Positions 1 through 9,879 of a stretch of DNA of 33,756 nucleotides are shown here, piece after piece. How positions within the stretch are numbered: the first letter of the stretch is position 1; each line of letters opens with the position of its first letter. The notes below the pieces were generated by a model. The model ran no database searches and was not told where the DNA came from. It saw nothing but the letters and a program-made list of their open reading frames with translations. The DNA comes from Deltaproteobacteria bacterium. Its GTDB lineage: Bacteria > Desulfobacterota > Syntrophobacteria > BM002. Location of the stretch: positions 633,273 through 667,028 of the forward strand of contig CP070735.1 of NCBI GenBank assembly GCA_020347625.1. Reading direction: 5' to 3'. The position numbers and the translations under genes were made by a program.

Positions 1-54
1 CAATGCGAGAAGCCAACGAAACAAACGAATACGCTGCCAAAACTTTTGCTGCAT
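1..54 (-). CDS. lptC: N-terminus of probable LptC (LPS export protein), cut by window edge
   Basis: Only the first 18 codons lie in the window. They start at an ATG at 54 and read MQQKFWQRIRLFRWLLAL, a basic start followed by the beginning of a hydrophobic helix, as in a membrane-anchored periplasmic protein. A possible ribosome binding site (GGAG, then AGGG) lies 5-14 bases upstream. The gene follows kdsC in the same direction. In many Gram-negative bacteria kdsC is followed by lptC, whose product is a bitopic subunit that passes LPS from LptF/G to LptA. The name rests on position and the N-terminal anchor; the sequence itself is too short to prove the family. Confidence 0.5.
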   Translation of the reverse strand, partial: MQQKFWQRIRLFRWLLAL

Positions 55-379
55 GAATCCCTAACTCCATTCCGAGGGGACTCCTATCCCGATATATGCA
101 ACTTCCAGGCCCATTGCTGCTGCTGAGCTGGCTTGTAATTCACATATACCATAGGCCCTGATAGAGTGTAAAGGGCAATTTCAAAACCTATATCAATATA
201 AAGTAAGTAATTTCAATATGTTATATTATTATCTGTGATTAAGAAATATAAGAATTTTGGCATTCAAAAATTAACGAAACCATTAATAATTAGAAGTTTT
301 TCGCTCTTTCCCCATTATGCCATTGTTCCATTATTCCACTATTCCAATTTCATTTAGCGTAACCCCCTATGGAGGCAAC
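55..379. other. AT-rich gap between kdsC and the lptC-like gene
   Basis: No gene is supported in this 325-base gap. Positions about 170-300 are strongly AT-rich. The minus strand there holds promoter-like hexamers (TTGAAA and TATAGG, 18 bases apart), so the lptC-like gene may have its own start site; this is weak. The end next to kdsC holds the tandem repeat listed separately. An open frame on the plus strand here runs antisense into kdsC and is not a gene. Confidence 0.4.
313..344. repeat. Four tandem 8-bp words just after kdsC
   Basis: Four consecutive 8-base units: CATTATGC, CATTGTTC, CATTATTC and CACTATTC. This is one of the degenerate short tandem words that fill gaps throughout the window. 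It starts about 35 bases past the kdsC stop codon (minus strand). Confidence 0.75.
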
Positions 380-931
380 TCAAACCAAATCCTCCAGGTA
401 GCGAGCGGTGATTTCCTCCCACTTACCTTGGGCCTGGAGCAAGAAATCGCACACCTCACGCACGGCCCCCTGGCCGCCTTCCCTCTCTGTAATGACGTGA
501 CAATAGGCGTGAAGATATGGCCTGGCTCCAGCTACTGCCACAGACAAGCCTACCCTCCTGAAAACGGGGACATCCACAAGGTCGTCACCCACATAAGCCA
601 CATCTCGATCCTCCAGCTTTCGCTGTTCCAGCATCTTTTCATAGTCAGCCAGCTTGTCTCTGCTTCCCTGAACCACCAGCTGAATGCCTAGATCTTCGGC
701 ACGCTGGGCTACTACCTGAGAGCTTCTGCCAGTGAGGAGCGCCACCTCAATCCCCGCCCTTTGCACCAACCGGATGCCGTGGCCATCATGAACATGAAAC
801 ACCTTACTTTCTTGGCCGTCAGCATGGAAGATCAGGCCGCCGTCGGTGAGCACCCCGTCCACATCCAAAATCAACAGTCTGACCCGAGATGCCCGTTCTC
901 TGACCTCTGCCTTACTCAGGTGATACCTCAC
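380..931 (-). CDS. kdsC: Kdo 8-phosphate phosphatase
   Basis: KdsC hydrolyses 3-deoxy-D-manno-octulosonate 8-phosphate to Kdo and phosphate in the cytoplasm, the step before CMP-Kdo formation in LPS core synthesis. The 183-residue protein is a typical small HAD phosphatase. Motif I is DVDGVLTDG with nucleophile Asp23 and acid/base Asp25; LLTGRSS supplies motif II, a Lys follows in VQGSRDKLADY, and YVGDDLVDVPV is motif IV. Length fits the family (about 170-190). The start is a GTG at 931 without a clear Shine-Dalgarno; an in-frame stop just upstream rules out an earlier start. It follows kdsA by 86 bases in the same direction, so the two are probably co-transcribed. Confidence 0.92.
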   Translation of the reverse strand: MRYHLSKAEVRERASRVRLLILDVDGVLTDGGLIFHADGQESKVFHVHDGHGIRLVQRAGIEVALLTGRSSQVVAQRAEDLGIQLVVQGSRDKLADYEKMLEQRKLEDRDVAYVGDDLVDVPVFRRVGLSVAVAGARPYLHAYCHVITEREGGQGAVREVCDFLLQAQGKWEEITARYLEDLV

Positions 932-967
932 GCTTCGCTATCCCGACCTCTGCAATATGCAACCTAA

Positions 968-988
968 AATCTCAAATCTACAATCTCA
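968..988. repeat. Three tandem heptamers in the kdsA-kdsC gap
   Basis: Three consecutive 7-base units (AATCTCA, AATCTAC, AATCTCA) sit inside the operon, between the kdsA stop and the kdsC start. The heptamer unit matches the STRR style seen elsewhere in the window. Confidence 0.7.
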
Positions 989-1017
989 ATCAGTTCCGTT
1001 CGGCCACCCTGTGGTGA

Positions 1018-1845
1018 CTAGCTTTTACGCACGGAAGGTTTTATAGCCTCATGAACTTTAAGCAACACCTCCAAGAGAGCATCCATATCAGCTATGGGGA
1101 GAGAATTGGGACCGTCACAGGGAGCCTGATCTGGGTCGTGATGGACCTCCAAAAATACTCCATCCACTCCGGCAGCCACTGCCGCCCGTGCTAAAGTTCC
1201 CACAAATCGGCGCTCACCTCCAGAACAGTCCCCAGCACCTCCGGGAAGCTGAACACTGTGGGTGGCATCAAAAACAACCAGTCCGTGCTCCCTCATGAGA
1301 TGCAGCGAGCGCATATCCACCACCAAGTTGTTGTAGCCAAAAGTACTGCCTCGCTCGGTGAGCAGGACCTGATGGTTACCTTTAGCATGTAACTTGGCAA
1401 CGACGTTGGCCATGTCCCAAGGAGCAAGAAATTGGCCTTTTTTTACATTAATGGGTTTACCGGTGGCTGCGGCAGCCAATATCAGATCGGTCTGCCGGCA
1501 GAGAAAAGCAGGAATTTGAATGACGTCGAGCACCTTAGCTGCCTGCTCGACCTCTGCAACTGAGTGGACATCAGAAAGTACGGGTAGACCATAATCGTTC
1601 CGGACAGTGGCAAGAATCTCCAACCCTTCCTCTAGACCAGGCCCCCTGAACGAGGAATGAGAGGTGCGGTTGGCTTTGTCATAGGAACTTTTGAATATCA
1701 AGGGAAGAGACCATTTGTCAGCGATCTTTCTGAGATCTGCAGCCACAGCCAGAGTAGCTTCACCGCTTTCAATGACACACGGTCCAGCAATAAGGAAAAG
1801 TTTCTCATCACCGATGGTAAATTGCTCCAATATAATGGATCGCAT
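1018..1845 (-). CDS. kdsA: Kdo 8-phosphate synthase (metal-dependent type)
   Basis: KdsA condenses phosphoenolpyruvate with arabinose 5-phosphate to give Kdo 8-phosphate, the first committed step of Kdo synthesis. The 275-residue protein is one (beta/alpha)8 barrel. Visible signatures are LIAGPCVIES near residue 18, KANRTSHSSFRGPG, LLTERGSTFGYNNLVVDMRSL, DATHSVQLPGG and GVFLEVHHDPDQAPCDGPNSLP. Cys23 in AGPC marks the metal-dependent class; the metal-independent E. coli type has Asn there. The ATG at 1845 has AAAGG six bases upstream. It starts 30 bases after the pyrG stop, so it belongs to the pyrG operon. It is distinct from the related DAHP synthase at 31383-33260: it has no N-terminal regulatory domain. 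Confidence 0.95.
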   Translation of the reverse strand: MRSIILEQFTIGDEKLFLIAGPCVIESGEATLAVAADLRKIADKWSLPLIFKSSYDKANRTSHSSFRGPGLEEGLEILATVRNDYGLPVLSDVHSVAEVEQAAKVLDVIQIPAFLCRQTDLILAAAATGKPINVKKGQFLAPWDMANVVAKLHAKGNHQVLLTERGSTFGYNNLVVDMRSLHLMREHGLVVFDATHSVQLPGGAGDCSGGERRFVGTLARAAVAAGVDGVFLEVHHDPDQAPCDGPNSLPIADMDALLEVLLKVHEAIKPSVRKS

Positions 1846-1875
1846 CAGTAGCCTTTCTAGAACGGTACAGCCGTC

Positions 1876-3625
<1,750 letters not shown>

Positions 3626-3706
3626 CGGGCTGTTGCGCCTAACTAAGATCGATCAATCTCGCAACCAGCCAAGCAAACCCCAGAGAGAGCATGCACCTTT
3701 TTTCTC

Positions 3707-3735
3707 TTGCATTTTCTCCTGAGTCATCCTATAGT
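3707..3735 (+). promoter_or_regulatory. Possible promoter upstream of the CBS-ACT gene
   Basis: TTGCAT at 3707-3712 and TATAGT at 3730-3735 are 17 bases apart. The -10 is good and the -35 weak. It would give an untranslated leader of about 220 bases, in which I see no recognisable riboswitch. Confidence 0.35.
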
Positions 3736-3962
3736 AATTTCACTTGAGTATCGGAAGTTCTAGGAATCACAAATTGGGTCGAGCCGCGTTTCTATTTCGG
3801 TAACGGCCCTAGTCTTTCCTGCCGAAATCCCAAGTTTCATATCTTCATTTTCATTGCGTCCCGATCTCAGTGTATCGAGGCCTTTGAGTTGGGGTAGTAG
3901 AAACGAATGCTTCGGTATCGTCCCACAGTTAGTAGGGCCCCGGGTGGTGAGGTTGTTTTTTC

Positions 3963-4568
3963 ATGCTGGTAGCCCGACGCATGTCTAGAAATCCCGTCGC
4001 AATTTCCCCGAGCGCTTCGATCATGGATGCCATCGAGCTCATGAAGAAGCATTCCATTCGACACCTCGCCGTGGTGGATCGAGAAGAACGCTTGGTGGGA
4101 TGGGTATCTGACACCGATCTCCGGGGCGTACTCATCGCCTCAATGATAGAGGAGTTGACGATCGGCGATGTCATGATCTCCGACCCCATTACAGTCTCAT
4201 CCTCTGATGTCCTTGAACAGGCGGCGTTTCTTATCACCCAGCACAAGATTGGCGGTATGCCGGTTTTAGAGGATGGTAAGCTGGTGGGCGTTATCACAGT
4301 CGTGGACATCTTGGAAGCATTTATAGACATTATGGGCGTGCTTGCATCGAGTTCGCGTTTAGATGTTCAGCTCGGTGACTCACGAGATGCCTTCCAGGAG
4401 GTTTCCAGAATCATTCGGGAGTACAACGGCGAGATCATCAGTGTTGGCATTTTGAGTCAAGAATCCACTGAGCGGATATACTCTTTTCGTATTGAAAAGT
4501 GTGATACGGAACCGCTGCGCCAGGCCTTAGAGGCCCAGGGACACAAGGTTGTATCTTTTAGTCCCTGA
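3963..4568 (+). CDS. CBS domain pair with C-terminal ACT-like domain
   Basis: The 201-residue protein carries two CBS motifs in tandem (about residues 1-58 and 65-125). Repeat one has ISPSASIMDAIELMKKHSIRHLAVVD and repeat two has VSSSDVLEQAAFLITQHKIGGMPVLEDGKLVGVIT. An ACT-like segment follows (about 130-201: DAFQEVSRIIREYNGEIISVGIL). CBS pairs usually bind adenine nucleotides and ACT domains bind amino acids, so this is probably a small cytoplasmic sensor. An in-frame TGA 15 bases upstream fixes the start at the ATG at 3963, with GAGG as a weak binding site. It precedes the acyl-CoA ligase and Liv transporter genes, so a role in sensing energy or amino-acid state for that cluster is plausible but unproven. 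Confidence 0.8.
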   Translation: MLVARRMSRNPVAISPSASIMDAIELMKKHSIRHLAVVDREERLVGWVSDTDLRGVLIASMIEELTIGDVMISDPITVSSSDVLEQAAFLITQHKIGGMPVLEDGKLVGVITVVDILEAFIDIMGVLASSSRLDVQLGDSRDAFQEVSRIIREYNGEIISVGILSQESTERIYSFRIEKCDTEPLRQALEAQGHKVVSFSP

Positions 4569-4703
4569 GACAGATAGTAAATAATTTATTTTTTTAACAA
4601 ACCGGTGCTTGCTTATGGTTGAGCTGCCCACTTGTTCAGGGCGGCTACTTGCACTTGTTAAATTGTCCCAGCAATTCAACTGGAAAGGAGGTGAGGCCTC
4701 ATT

Positions 4704-4742
4704 ATGCTGCCCTTTGCTGAAGTGCTCGCATTGGTGGCATAA
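4704..4742 (+). CDS. Possible 12-codon leader ORF with an exceptional Shine-Dalgarno
   Basis: AAAGGAGGTGA at 4684-4694 matches the anti-Shine-Dalgarno of 16S rRNA over 11 bases. Nine bases later an ATG opens a 12-codon frame, MLPFAEVLALVA, ending in TAA at 4740. It lies 92 bases before the acyl-CoA ligase. Such a strong initiation site on a mini-ORF may be a leader peptide, or the remnant 5' end of a lost gene. No function can be assigned. Confidence 0.35.
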   Translation: MLPFAEVLALVA

Positions 4743-4764
4743 GGGCAAAATTGGACAGTATTGT

Positions 4765-4782
4765 TAAGGGTCATTGCCCTTA
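4765..4782. promoter_or_regulatory. Inverted repeat upstream of the acyl-CoA ligase
   Basis: TAAGGG and CCCTTA are perfect 6-base arms around TCATTG, about 50 bases before the ligase ATG. This could be an operator or a small RNA hairpin. No regulator family can be named from it. Confidence 0.35.
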
Positions 4783-4834
4783 GGGGCATGAACCAGATTG
4801 TTGAATGAGAGACACTCGTTAACGGAGGTACATT

Positions 4835-6481
4835 ATGGGCAAAATACCTGAAAATTACTTACCACCAAAAGACATGTGGCCTGAATACTTGGTTCCCGAA
4901 GAATTTGCCGACACCCCCATGGAGCTCAATCTCGCTGACTTTTTGCTGGATCGTCACGTCCGAGAAGGCAAAGGCGACAATCCTGCCATCAAATTCATGG
5001 ATAAGACCATCACCTACGCTCAAGTCCAGCAACAGGTGAACAAATTCGGCAACGCCTTGAAAGATATCGGCGTGGAGCCTCAAGACCGCGTTGGCATCCG
5101 TCTGGTAAACTCCCCGCAGGCGGTTGTTGCCATTTTTGCCATTGAAAAAATCGGCGCCATCCCCGTGCCCACTTCACCCCTGTGGTCCGGAGAAGAGGTA
5201 GCCTTCGTGGCCAACGATGCCGAGATGAAGCTCTTTATAGTAAACGCCCCGCTCATGCCTCCTGTTGAGCAGGCCAAGGCCAACTTCGAGCACGGCACCA
5301 AGGTGATTGTGATCGGCGGCGACCCTACCGAAGTCAAGGCTGCAGGAAACATGGTCTTTGAGGAGATGCTGGAAGCAGGTGCTCCGGATCTGGAACCCAC
5401 CATGCTCAAGGCTGACGACATCGGGCTCATGCTCTACACTTCCGGCACCACCGGTATGCCCAAGGGCTGTGTCCACTTTGTCCGAGCAGCGATCATTGAA
5501 TCAAGAATCGTGAACAAATACGTCTATAAGATGAAACCTGGTGATGTCCTGGGTGGGGCCGCCCCGGTGTCCTTTGCCGCCGGATTCGGCACCTTCACCC
5601 TGATTCCTTTCGAAGGAGGAGCTGCCATCTCCCTGATTCCCAAGTTCTCTCCTCCGGATATGATGGACTTGATCCAGAAGCACAAGATCACCATACTCAC
5701 GGGTCTCCCCACGGGCTATCGGGCCTTGATGAAGTTTCCCGCTTTCAAGGATTACGACACCAGCTCGGTGCGTCTCTACACCTCGGGTGGTGATGCCCTG
5801 GGTGCCGAGACCTTGAGTGGCTGGCAGGCACTCACCGGCAAGCCCATCTGGGAGGGCCTCGGCGGCACCGAAATGCTTCACCTGGTCACCTCCAACACCA
5901 TGAATCCAGAGCCGGTTCCAGATTCTATCGGCAAACCGCTGCCCGGTGTCGAGGTGCGCGTCATTGACGAGTCGGGTAACGACTGCAAGCCCAATGAGGT
6001 GGGCAGCATGATTCTCAAAGGTGCCTCGGGTACGCTCTATTGGAAGCCATACATTGACGATGAACGTTTACTCAAGTCGCAAAGAAAGGGCGTGGTCAAC
6101 GGCTGGAATCAGATGGGCGACGCCGTCTTCATGAGAGAAGACGGCAACATCTGCTTCGTATCCCGCGAGGACGACATGATCAAGAGTTCCGGCTACCGTA
6201 TCGGTCCTGCCGAGGTGGAAGAGGCCCTCGAAAAGCACCCGGCGATAGCTGAGGCGGGTGTGGTCGGTATTCCTGATCCTGACAAAGGCCAAATTACCAA
6301 AGCCTTTGTGGTTCTAAAAGAGGGTCAAGAGGGCAGCGAGGAGTTCTTTGAAGAACTCAAAGGGTTCTTGAAGGAGCACATTGCCATCTACAAACTGCCC
6401 AGGGCCATAGAGTACGTGGAAGCTCTGCCACGTACACCAACCGGTAAACTCTTGCGTCGTCACCTGCGCCCGCCCAAATAG
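4835..6481 (+). CDS. AMP-forming acyl-CoA ligase, benzoate/2-aminobenzoate-CoA ligase type
   Basis: This ANL-superfamily enzyme activates a carboxylic acid to acyl-AMP and then to the CoA thioester. The 548-residue protein has the P-loop YTSGTTGMPKG (about residues 200-210), the A5 region GLGGTEMLH, the hinge SREDDMIKSSGYRIGPAEVEEAL and the C-terminal catalytic lysine in PRTPTGKLLRR (near 540). The N-terminal LPPKDMWPEYLVP and overall length resemble benzoate- and 2-aminobenzoate-CoA ligases, but the acid substrate cannot be read from sequence. The ATG at 4835 follows AACGGAGGTACATT, a good ribosome site. A strong terminator follows directly, so the gene may be a single transcription unit. 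Nearby Liv, thioesterase and ADP-forming synthetase genes suggest a catabolic role for aromatic or amino-acid-derived acids. Confidence 0.88.
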   Translation: MGKIPENYLPPKDMWPEYLVPEEFADTPMELNLADFLLDRHVREGKGDNPAIKFMDKTITYAQVQQQVNKFGNALKDIGVEPQDRVGIRLVNSPQAVVAIFAIEKIGAIPVPTSPLWSGEEVAFVANDAEMKLFIVNAPLMPPVEQAKANFEHGTKVIVIGGDPTEVKAAGNMVFEEMLEAGAPDLEPTMLKADDIGLMLYTSGTTGMPKGCVHFVRAAIIESRIVNKYVYKMKPGDVLGGAAPVSFAAGFGTFTLIPFEGGAAISLIPKFSPPDMMDLIQKHKITILTGLPTGYRALMKFPAFKDYDTSSVRLYTSGGDALGAETLSGWQALTGKPIWEGLGGTEMLHLVTSNTMNPEPVPDSIGKPLPGVEVRVIDESGNDCKPNEVGSMILKGASGTLYWKPYIDDERLLKSQRKGVVNGWNQMGDAVFMREDGNICFVSREDDMIKSSGYRIGPAEVEEALEKHPAIAEAGVVGIPDPDKGQITKAFVVLKEGQEGSEEFFEELKGFLKEHIAIYKLPRAIEYVEALPRTPTGKLLRRHLRPPK

Positions 6482-6507
6482 GAGCTGGTAAGACAGCAAG
6501 AAACTTC

Positions 6508-6541
6508 AATCCCCTCCCCTCTCTGGGGGGAGGGGATTTTT
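6508..6541 (+). terminator. Strong intrinsic terminator after the acyl-CoA ligase
   Basis: Perfect 12-base arms at 6508-6519 (AATCCCCTCCCC) and 6527-6538 enclose a 7-base loop and are followed by a T-rich run. It lies 27 bases past the ligase stop and separates it from the liv genes. Confidence 0.92.
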
Positions 6542-6558
6542 CTTTACTAGCAATTAGG

Positions 6559-6715
6559 GAAACCGGGGCCCCGCCCCGGAGGGGTGGGGACTGAGCGGAG
6601 CGCAGCGAGCGCGAAGAATTTAGGAATTCTGGAATTAAGCCCCCCACAAGCAATAGGCACGGCTTCTTTAATTCCCAATCCCTTAATTCCCTAATTCCTT
6701 AATTCTCAAATGCGC
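6559..6715. repeat. GC-rich dispersed repeat plus AATTCC-type words before livK
   Basis: A GC-rich block at 6559-6594 (containing the arms CCGGGG and CCCCGG) has a close relative at 11684-11719. It is followed by words built on TTAATTCC that recur at 6670-6708. No gene is present between the terminator at 6541 and livK. The same word-plus-GC-block layout before livK and after livF suggests a dispersed intergenic repeat family. Confidence 0.6.
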
Positions 6716-6791
6716 TTGTTCCTTTTTTCTCTTTTATCCACTGTGAAAGTTCGGTAAGATGACACCAGGTAATCCACCCGAAGATGGAGTT

Positions 6792-8003
6792 ATGACCTTG
6801 CTCTTCAAACGCTACTGCGTCATAGGACTACTGCTTTTGCTATTAATCTGGTGTCATCTTGTTTCGGCAGCCCCTTCTTCCATTAAGATTGGTGAGATTA
6901 ATCCTCTCTCTGGCAGGCTTGCCAAACAGGGTTTGGAAATCCATCAGGGTGTTGAGGTGGCTGTTGCTGAAATCAACGAGACCGGCGGCCTCGAAGGGAG
7001 GCGGGTGGAACTCATCTCTCGCGATGACCAAAGCCAACCAGATGTAGCCATCGCCAGGGCCGAGGAATTGTGCGCCTGGAAAAAGGTGCAGGGGCTTACC
7101 GGCGGCTACGTTGATTCACTGGTAGGACCCATCAGCGAGGTTGCCAAGAAATATAAGGTACCTTATGTTGCCAGTGCAAGTCTGCAAAAAGAGCTCACCC
7201 AACGGGATAACCCTTACTTTTTCAGGGTTGCAACGCTCCAGGGTTTCGTGAAACCCCTGTGTACCATCATATCCCGGCACTTCAAGCCGCAGCGTTTGGC
7301 CATTCTCCATGCAGCAACTCCCGGCTCCACCGAGTTCGCTCGCGATCTGGAGAGTTGTCTTGAGTCTCACTCTGTTACTGTGGAGCTCATGGAGAAATTC
7401 CGTCCAGGCACTCCTGATTTCACGCCTCTCATTGGCAAATTAGCCAGTATGGATATCGACGTCGTTGTCTCTGGTGGCTTTTTCGCGGATCATCTTCTTT
7501 TGGTACGCCAACTCAAGGAAAACAGGGTATATCCCAAAGCCTATATTGGCCCTTTTGGCATTGCTTATGAGAGCTTCATTCGCGAAATGGGTGACGATGC
7601 TGACTATCTCTTCAGCACTTGCGCCTGGAACCCTGGAATTACCCAGCCTGGTACCGAGAAGGATTCGAAGGGCTTTGTGGACAGGTTTCGCCGCATGTTT
7701 GACCGGGAGCCGAATACCACCAACATGCATGGTTACACCTCTACCCGGGCTCTGCTTGCAGCCATGCAACACGTTTTGCGTCAGCGCAAACCACTGACCG
7801 GACTGAATATCCGTCAGGCCCTGGCGGAGCTTAATCTTGATCTCCCCATGGAACGGCTATCCTTTGATAGACATGGTGACCCCCGCAATTATCACCATGT
7901 GGTTGTCCAGATTCAGAAGGGAAGACTAGTCGCTGTCTACCCATCAGACCGCGCCACCGGTTCCGCTATCTACCCAGTGCCTAGTTGGAGTCAGAGGAAG
8001 TAG
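6792..8003 (+). CDS. livK: Branched-chain amino acid ABC transporter, periplasmic binding protein
   Basis: Type I periplasmic binding protein of the HAAT/Liv family. It captures an amino acid or related carboxylate and delivers it to LivHM. From the ATG at 6792 the protein has 403 residues: a Sec signal peptide (MTLLFKRY, then a Leu-rich core, ending VSA before APSS), then IKIGEINPLSGRLAKQG and EGRRVELISRDDQSQPDVAIARAEEL, the usual opening of the first lobe. An in-frame ATG at 6759 would add 11 residues before the signal; I prefer 6792 because it gives a canonical signal. The five liv genes follow in one direction. Ligand specificity is unknown; Liv systems also carry aromatic compounds, which would suit the neighbouring acyl-CoA ligase. 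Confidence 0.88.
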   Translation: MTLLFKRYCVIGLLLLLLIWCHLVSAAPSSIKIGEINPLSGRLAKQGLEIHQGVEVAVAEINETGGLEGRRVELISRDDQSQPDVAIARAEELCAWKKVQGLTGGYVDSLVGPISEVAKKYKVPYVASASLQKELTQRDNPYFFRVATLQGFVKPLCTIISRHFKPQRLAILHAATPGSTEFARDLESCLESHSVTVELMEKFRPGTPDFTPLIGKLASMDIDVVVSGGFFADHLLLVRQLKENRVYPKAYIGPFGIAYESFIREMGDDADYLFSTCAWNPGITQPGTEKDSKGFVDRFRRMFDREPNTTNMHGYTSTRALLAAMQHVLRQRKPLTGLNIRQALAELNLDLPMERLSFDRHGDPRNYHHVVVQIQKGRLVAVYPSDRATGSAIYPVPSWSQRK

Positions 8004-8008
8004 CACTC

Positions 8009-8866
8009 ATGTGGACCACCGTTCTTGTTTCCGGGATCACCCTGGGCTCCTTTTACACCCTCATCGCGATGGGATTTGCCTTGATTTTTGGGGTAACCCA
8101 CACCTTTAATCTAGCCCATGGTGAGTTGCTCGTTCTTGCTGGGTATGTAGCCTACTGGCTCTGGAAAACATTAGGTCTGTCCTTTGTTTACACTTTTCCC
8201 GCCGCGATCTTAGCAGCGCTATTCGTCTGTCTGGCTCTGCAGCGGTTATTTTCCATGCTCAGTGAGCCCCTGGAGTTGAACTCCATCGTGGTAAGCTTTG
8301 GAGTTGCCATTTTGCTTCAGAATGGAATGCTCTTTTTCTTCTCAGGTGACTATCGTCTCATTCGGATCCCCGCCCTTAGTCAAGGGCTCCATTTACAGCC
8401 ATTCTACCTCAGCTATGCTCAATTAACCCTTTTAGTTCTTTCACTCCTGGTGATTGCCATTCTATACCTGCTCATGCGCCACACCTATCTGGGCAAGGCC
8501 CTAAGAGCCACCATTCAGGACAGAGAAGCAGCAGCCTTGGCCGGAATCAATGTGGGCGCCATGGGAATTCTTGCGTTTGCTATCGGGGCCGTACTAATAG
8601 GATTGGCTGGCCCTCTTTACGGCTGTATTCACTATCTCTATCCTACCGCTGGCCTGCAAGCCACTCTGCTAGCCATTACCATCACCATTTTTGCCGGTAT
8701 AGGTCGCATCCAAGGGTTGATACTGGGCGGTTGGATTTTGGGTCTCGCTGAATCGTTTGCAGTCGTTCTTTTGGGGGCCAGCTGGCGGGAGATGGTGAGC
8801 GCCGTCATGCTGCTTCTCTTGTTGGCGATAAATCCTCAAGGTATTCTTGGAAAAGAGGAGCGATGA
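8009..8866 (+). CDS. livH: Branched-chain amino acid ABC transporter permease LivH
   Basis: Inner-membrane permease subunit of the Liv transporter, 285 residues and almost wholly hydrophobic, with about eight membrane spans. GFALIFGVTHTFNLAHGELLVLAGY near the N-terminus and the cytoplasmic LGKALRATIQDREAAALAGINV loop (EAA-like contact with the ATPases) are LivH hallmarks. I chose the ATG at 8009, preceded by AGAGGAAG at 8 bases, over a TTG at 7985 that would overlap livK. The end overlaps livM by four bases (ATGA), indicating translational coupling. Confidence 0.92.
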   Translation: MWTTVLVSGITLGSFYTLIAMGFALIFGVTHTFNLAHGELLVLAGYVAYWLWKTLGLSFVYTFPAAILAALFVCLALQRLFSMLSEPLELNSIVVSFGVAILLQNGMLFFFSGDYRLIRIPALSQGLHLQPFYLSYAQLTLLVLSLLVIAILYLLMRHTYLGKALRATIQDREAAALAGINVGAMGILAFAIGAVLIGLAGPLYGCIHYLYPTAGLQATLLAITITIFAGIGRIQGLILGGWILGLAESFAVVLLGASWREMVSAVMLLLLLAINPQGILGKEER

Positions 8867-9879
8867 GAAAAGAAGCGGTCATTTCTAAAGGTCTCAGACA
8901 TGTTCATCTTGTCCAGGCTGCCCTGCTTCTGGGTTTCTTCCTTTTGCTCCTGCTTCCCGTGTTGACTGGATATAGCGACTACATCTTACAAGTGTTCACT
9001 CACGCCCTGCTTCTGGCAACCCTGGCCCTGGCCTGGAACATCCTGGGAGCCAGCGGGGCCATTTCCCTGGGCCATGCGGCCTTTTTCGGCGTTGGCGCCT
9101 ACGGCTCGGCCCTTCTCAGCCATGACCTGGGGTTTTCGCCCTGGTTCACCATTCCCTTGGGAGGATTCCTGGCCACCACCGTTGCCTTGATTGTGGGTTT
9201 TCTTTGCCTGCGACTCAGGGGAGCCTATTTTGCCCTGGCGACCCTGGCCTTCGTGGAAATCCCCAAGGTTATCACTGACAACTGGGACGGCTTGACTAGG
9301 GGATCACTTGGACTGGTGGGACTGCCCGGGCTCCCCACCCTTCGTCTTGGATCCTACTCTCTTGATATCAGCGGTAGTCCGGTAGGTTCTTACTACTTTG
9401 TGCTCTGCTATGCACTCGTGTTAGTATCAGTTGTGACCCTTATATTTCGATCTAATCTTGGACTAGCTCTCCAAGCAATCCGCGAGGAGGAGATCGCTGC
9501 CCAGGCGGTCGGAATCCAGGTTCAGCGGTATCGCATCCTATCGCTGTTGGTCAGCGGTTTCTTCACCGGAATTGGTGGTGCTCTGTATGCCCACCTTATC
9601 CGCTACGTCGAGCCCGGGCTGGTCTATGGGCTCCATTTCTCTGCTGTGCCTATGATTTTCGCCATCTGCGGGGGCCGGTTCACCATTCTTGGCCCAGCTT
9701 TGGCAGCTTTGATCCTTTATCCTTTGGATCAGTTCATCTTCCATCCCCTCGCCCCGGCGGGCCACGAGTTCCTTTATGGAGCTATTATCATTTTGACGAT
9801 CCTGTTTATGCCCGCCGGATTCTGGGGACATTTACGGAAGGGACAACTTGTCTCTATTAAAACTGGAAGCATTGAGTAA
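8863..9879 (+). CDS. livM: Branched-chain amino acid ABC transporter permease LivM
   Basis: Second permease of the Liv transporter, 338 residues with about nine or ten hydrophobic spans. LAWNILGASGAISLGHAAFFGVGAYG (about residues 58-83) and the cytoplasmic LGLALQAIREEEIAAQAVGI loop (about 200) are typical of LivM. The start overlaps the livH stop (ATGA at 8863) and the 3' end overlaps livG by 32 bases, so LivH, LivM and LivG are made from one message at similar levels. It pairs with LivH in the membrane. Confidence 0.92.
   Translation: MRKEAVISKGLRHVHLVQAALLLGFFLLLLLPVLTGYSDYILQVFTHALLLATLALAWNILGASGAISLGHAAFFGVGAYGSALLSHDLGFSPWFTIPLGGFLATTVALIVGFLCLRLRGAYFALATLAFVEIPKVITDNWDGLTRGSLGLVGLPGLPTLRLGSYSLDISGSPVGSYYFVLCYALVLVSVVTLIFRSNLGLALQAIREEEIAAQAVGIQVQRYRILSLLVSGFFTGIGGALYAHLIRYVEPGLVYGLHFSAVPMIFAICGGRFTILGPALAALILYPLDQFIFHPLAPAGHEFLYGAIIILTILFMPAGFWGHLRKGQLVSIKTGSIE

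Noticed and set aside
6541..6758. Insertion sequence remnant between the acyl-CoA ligase and livK
   Set aside because: There is no transposase fragment and no clear terminal repeats with target duplication; the sequence fits the dispersed word/GC-block repeats instead.
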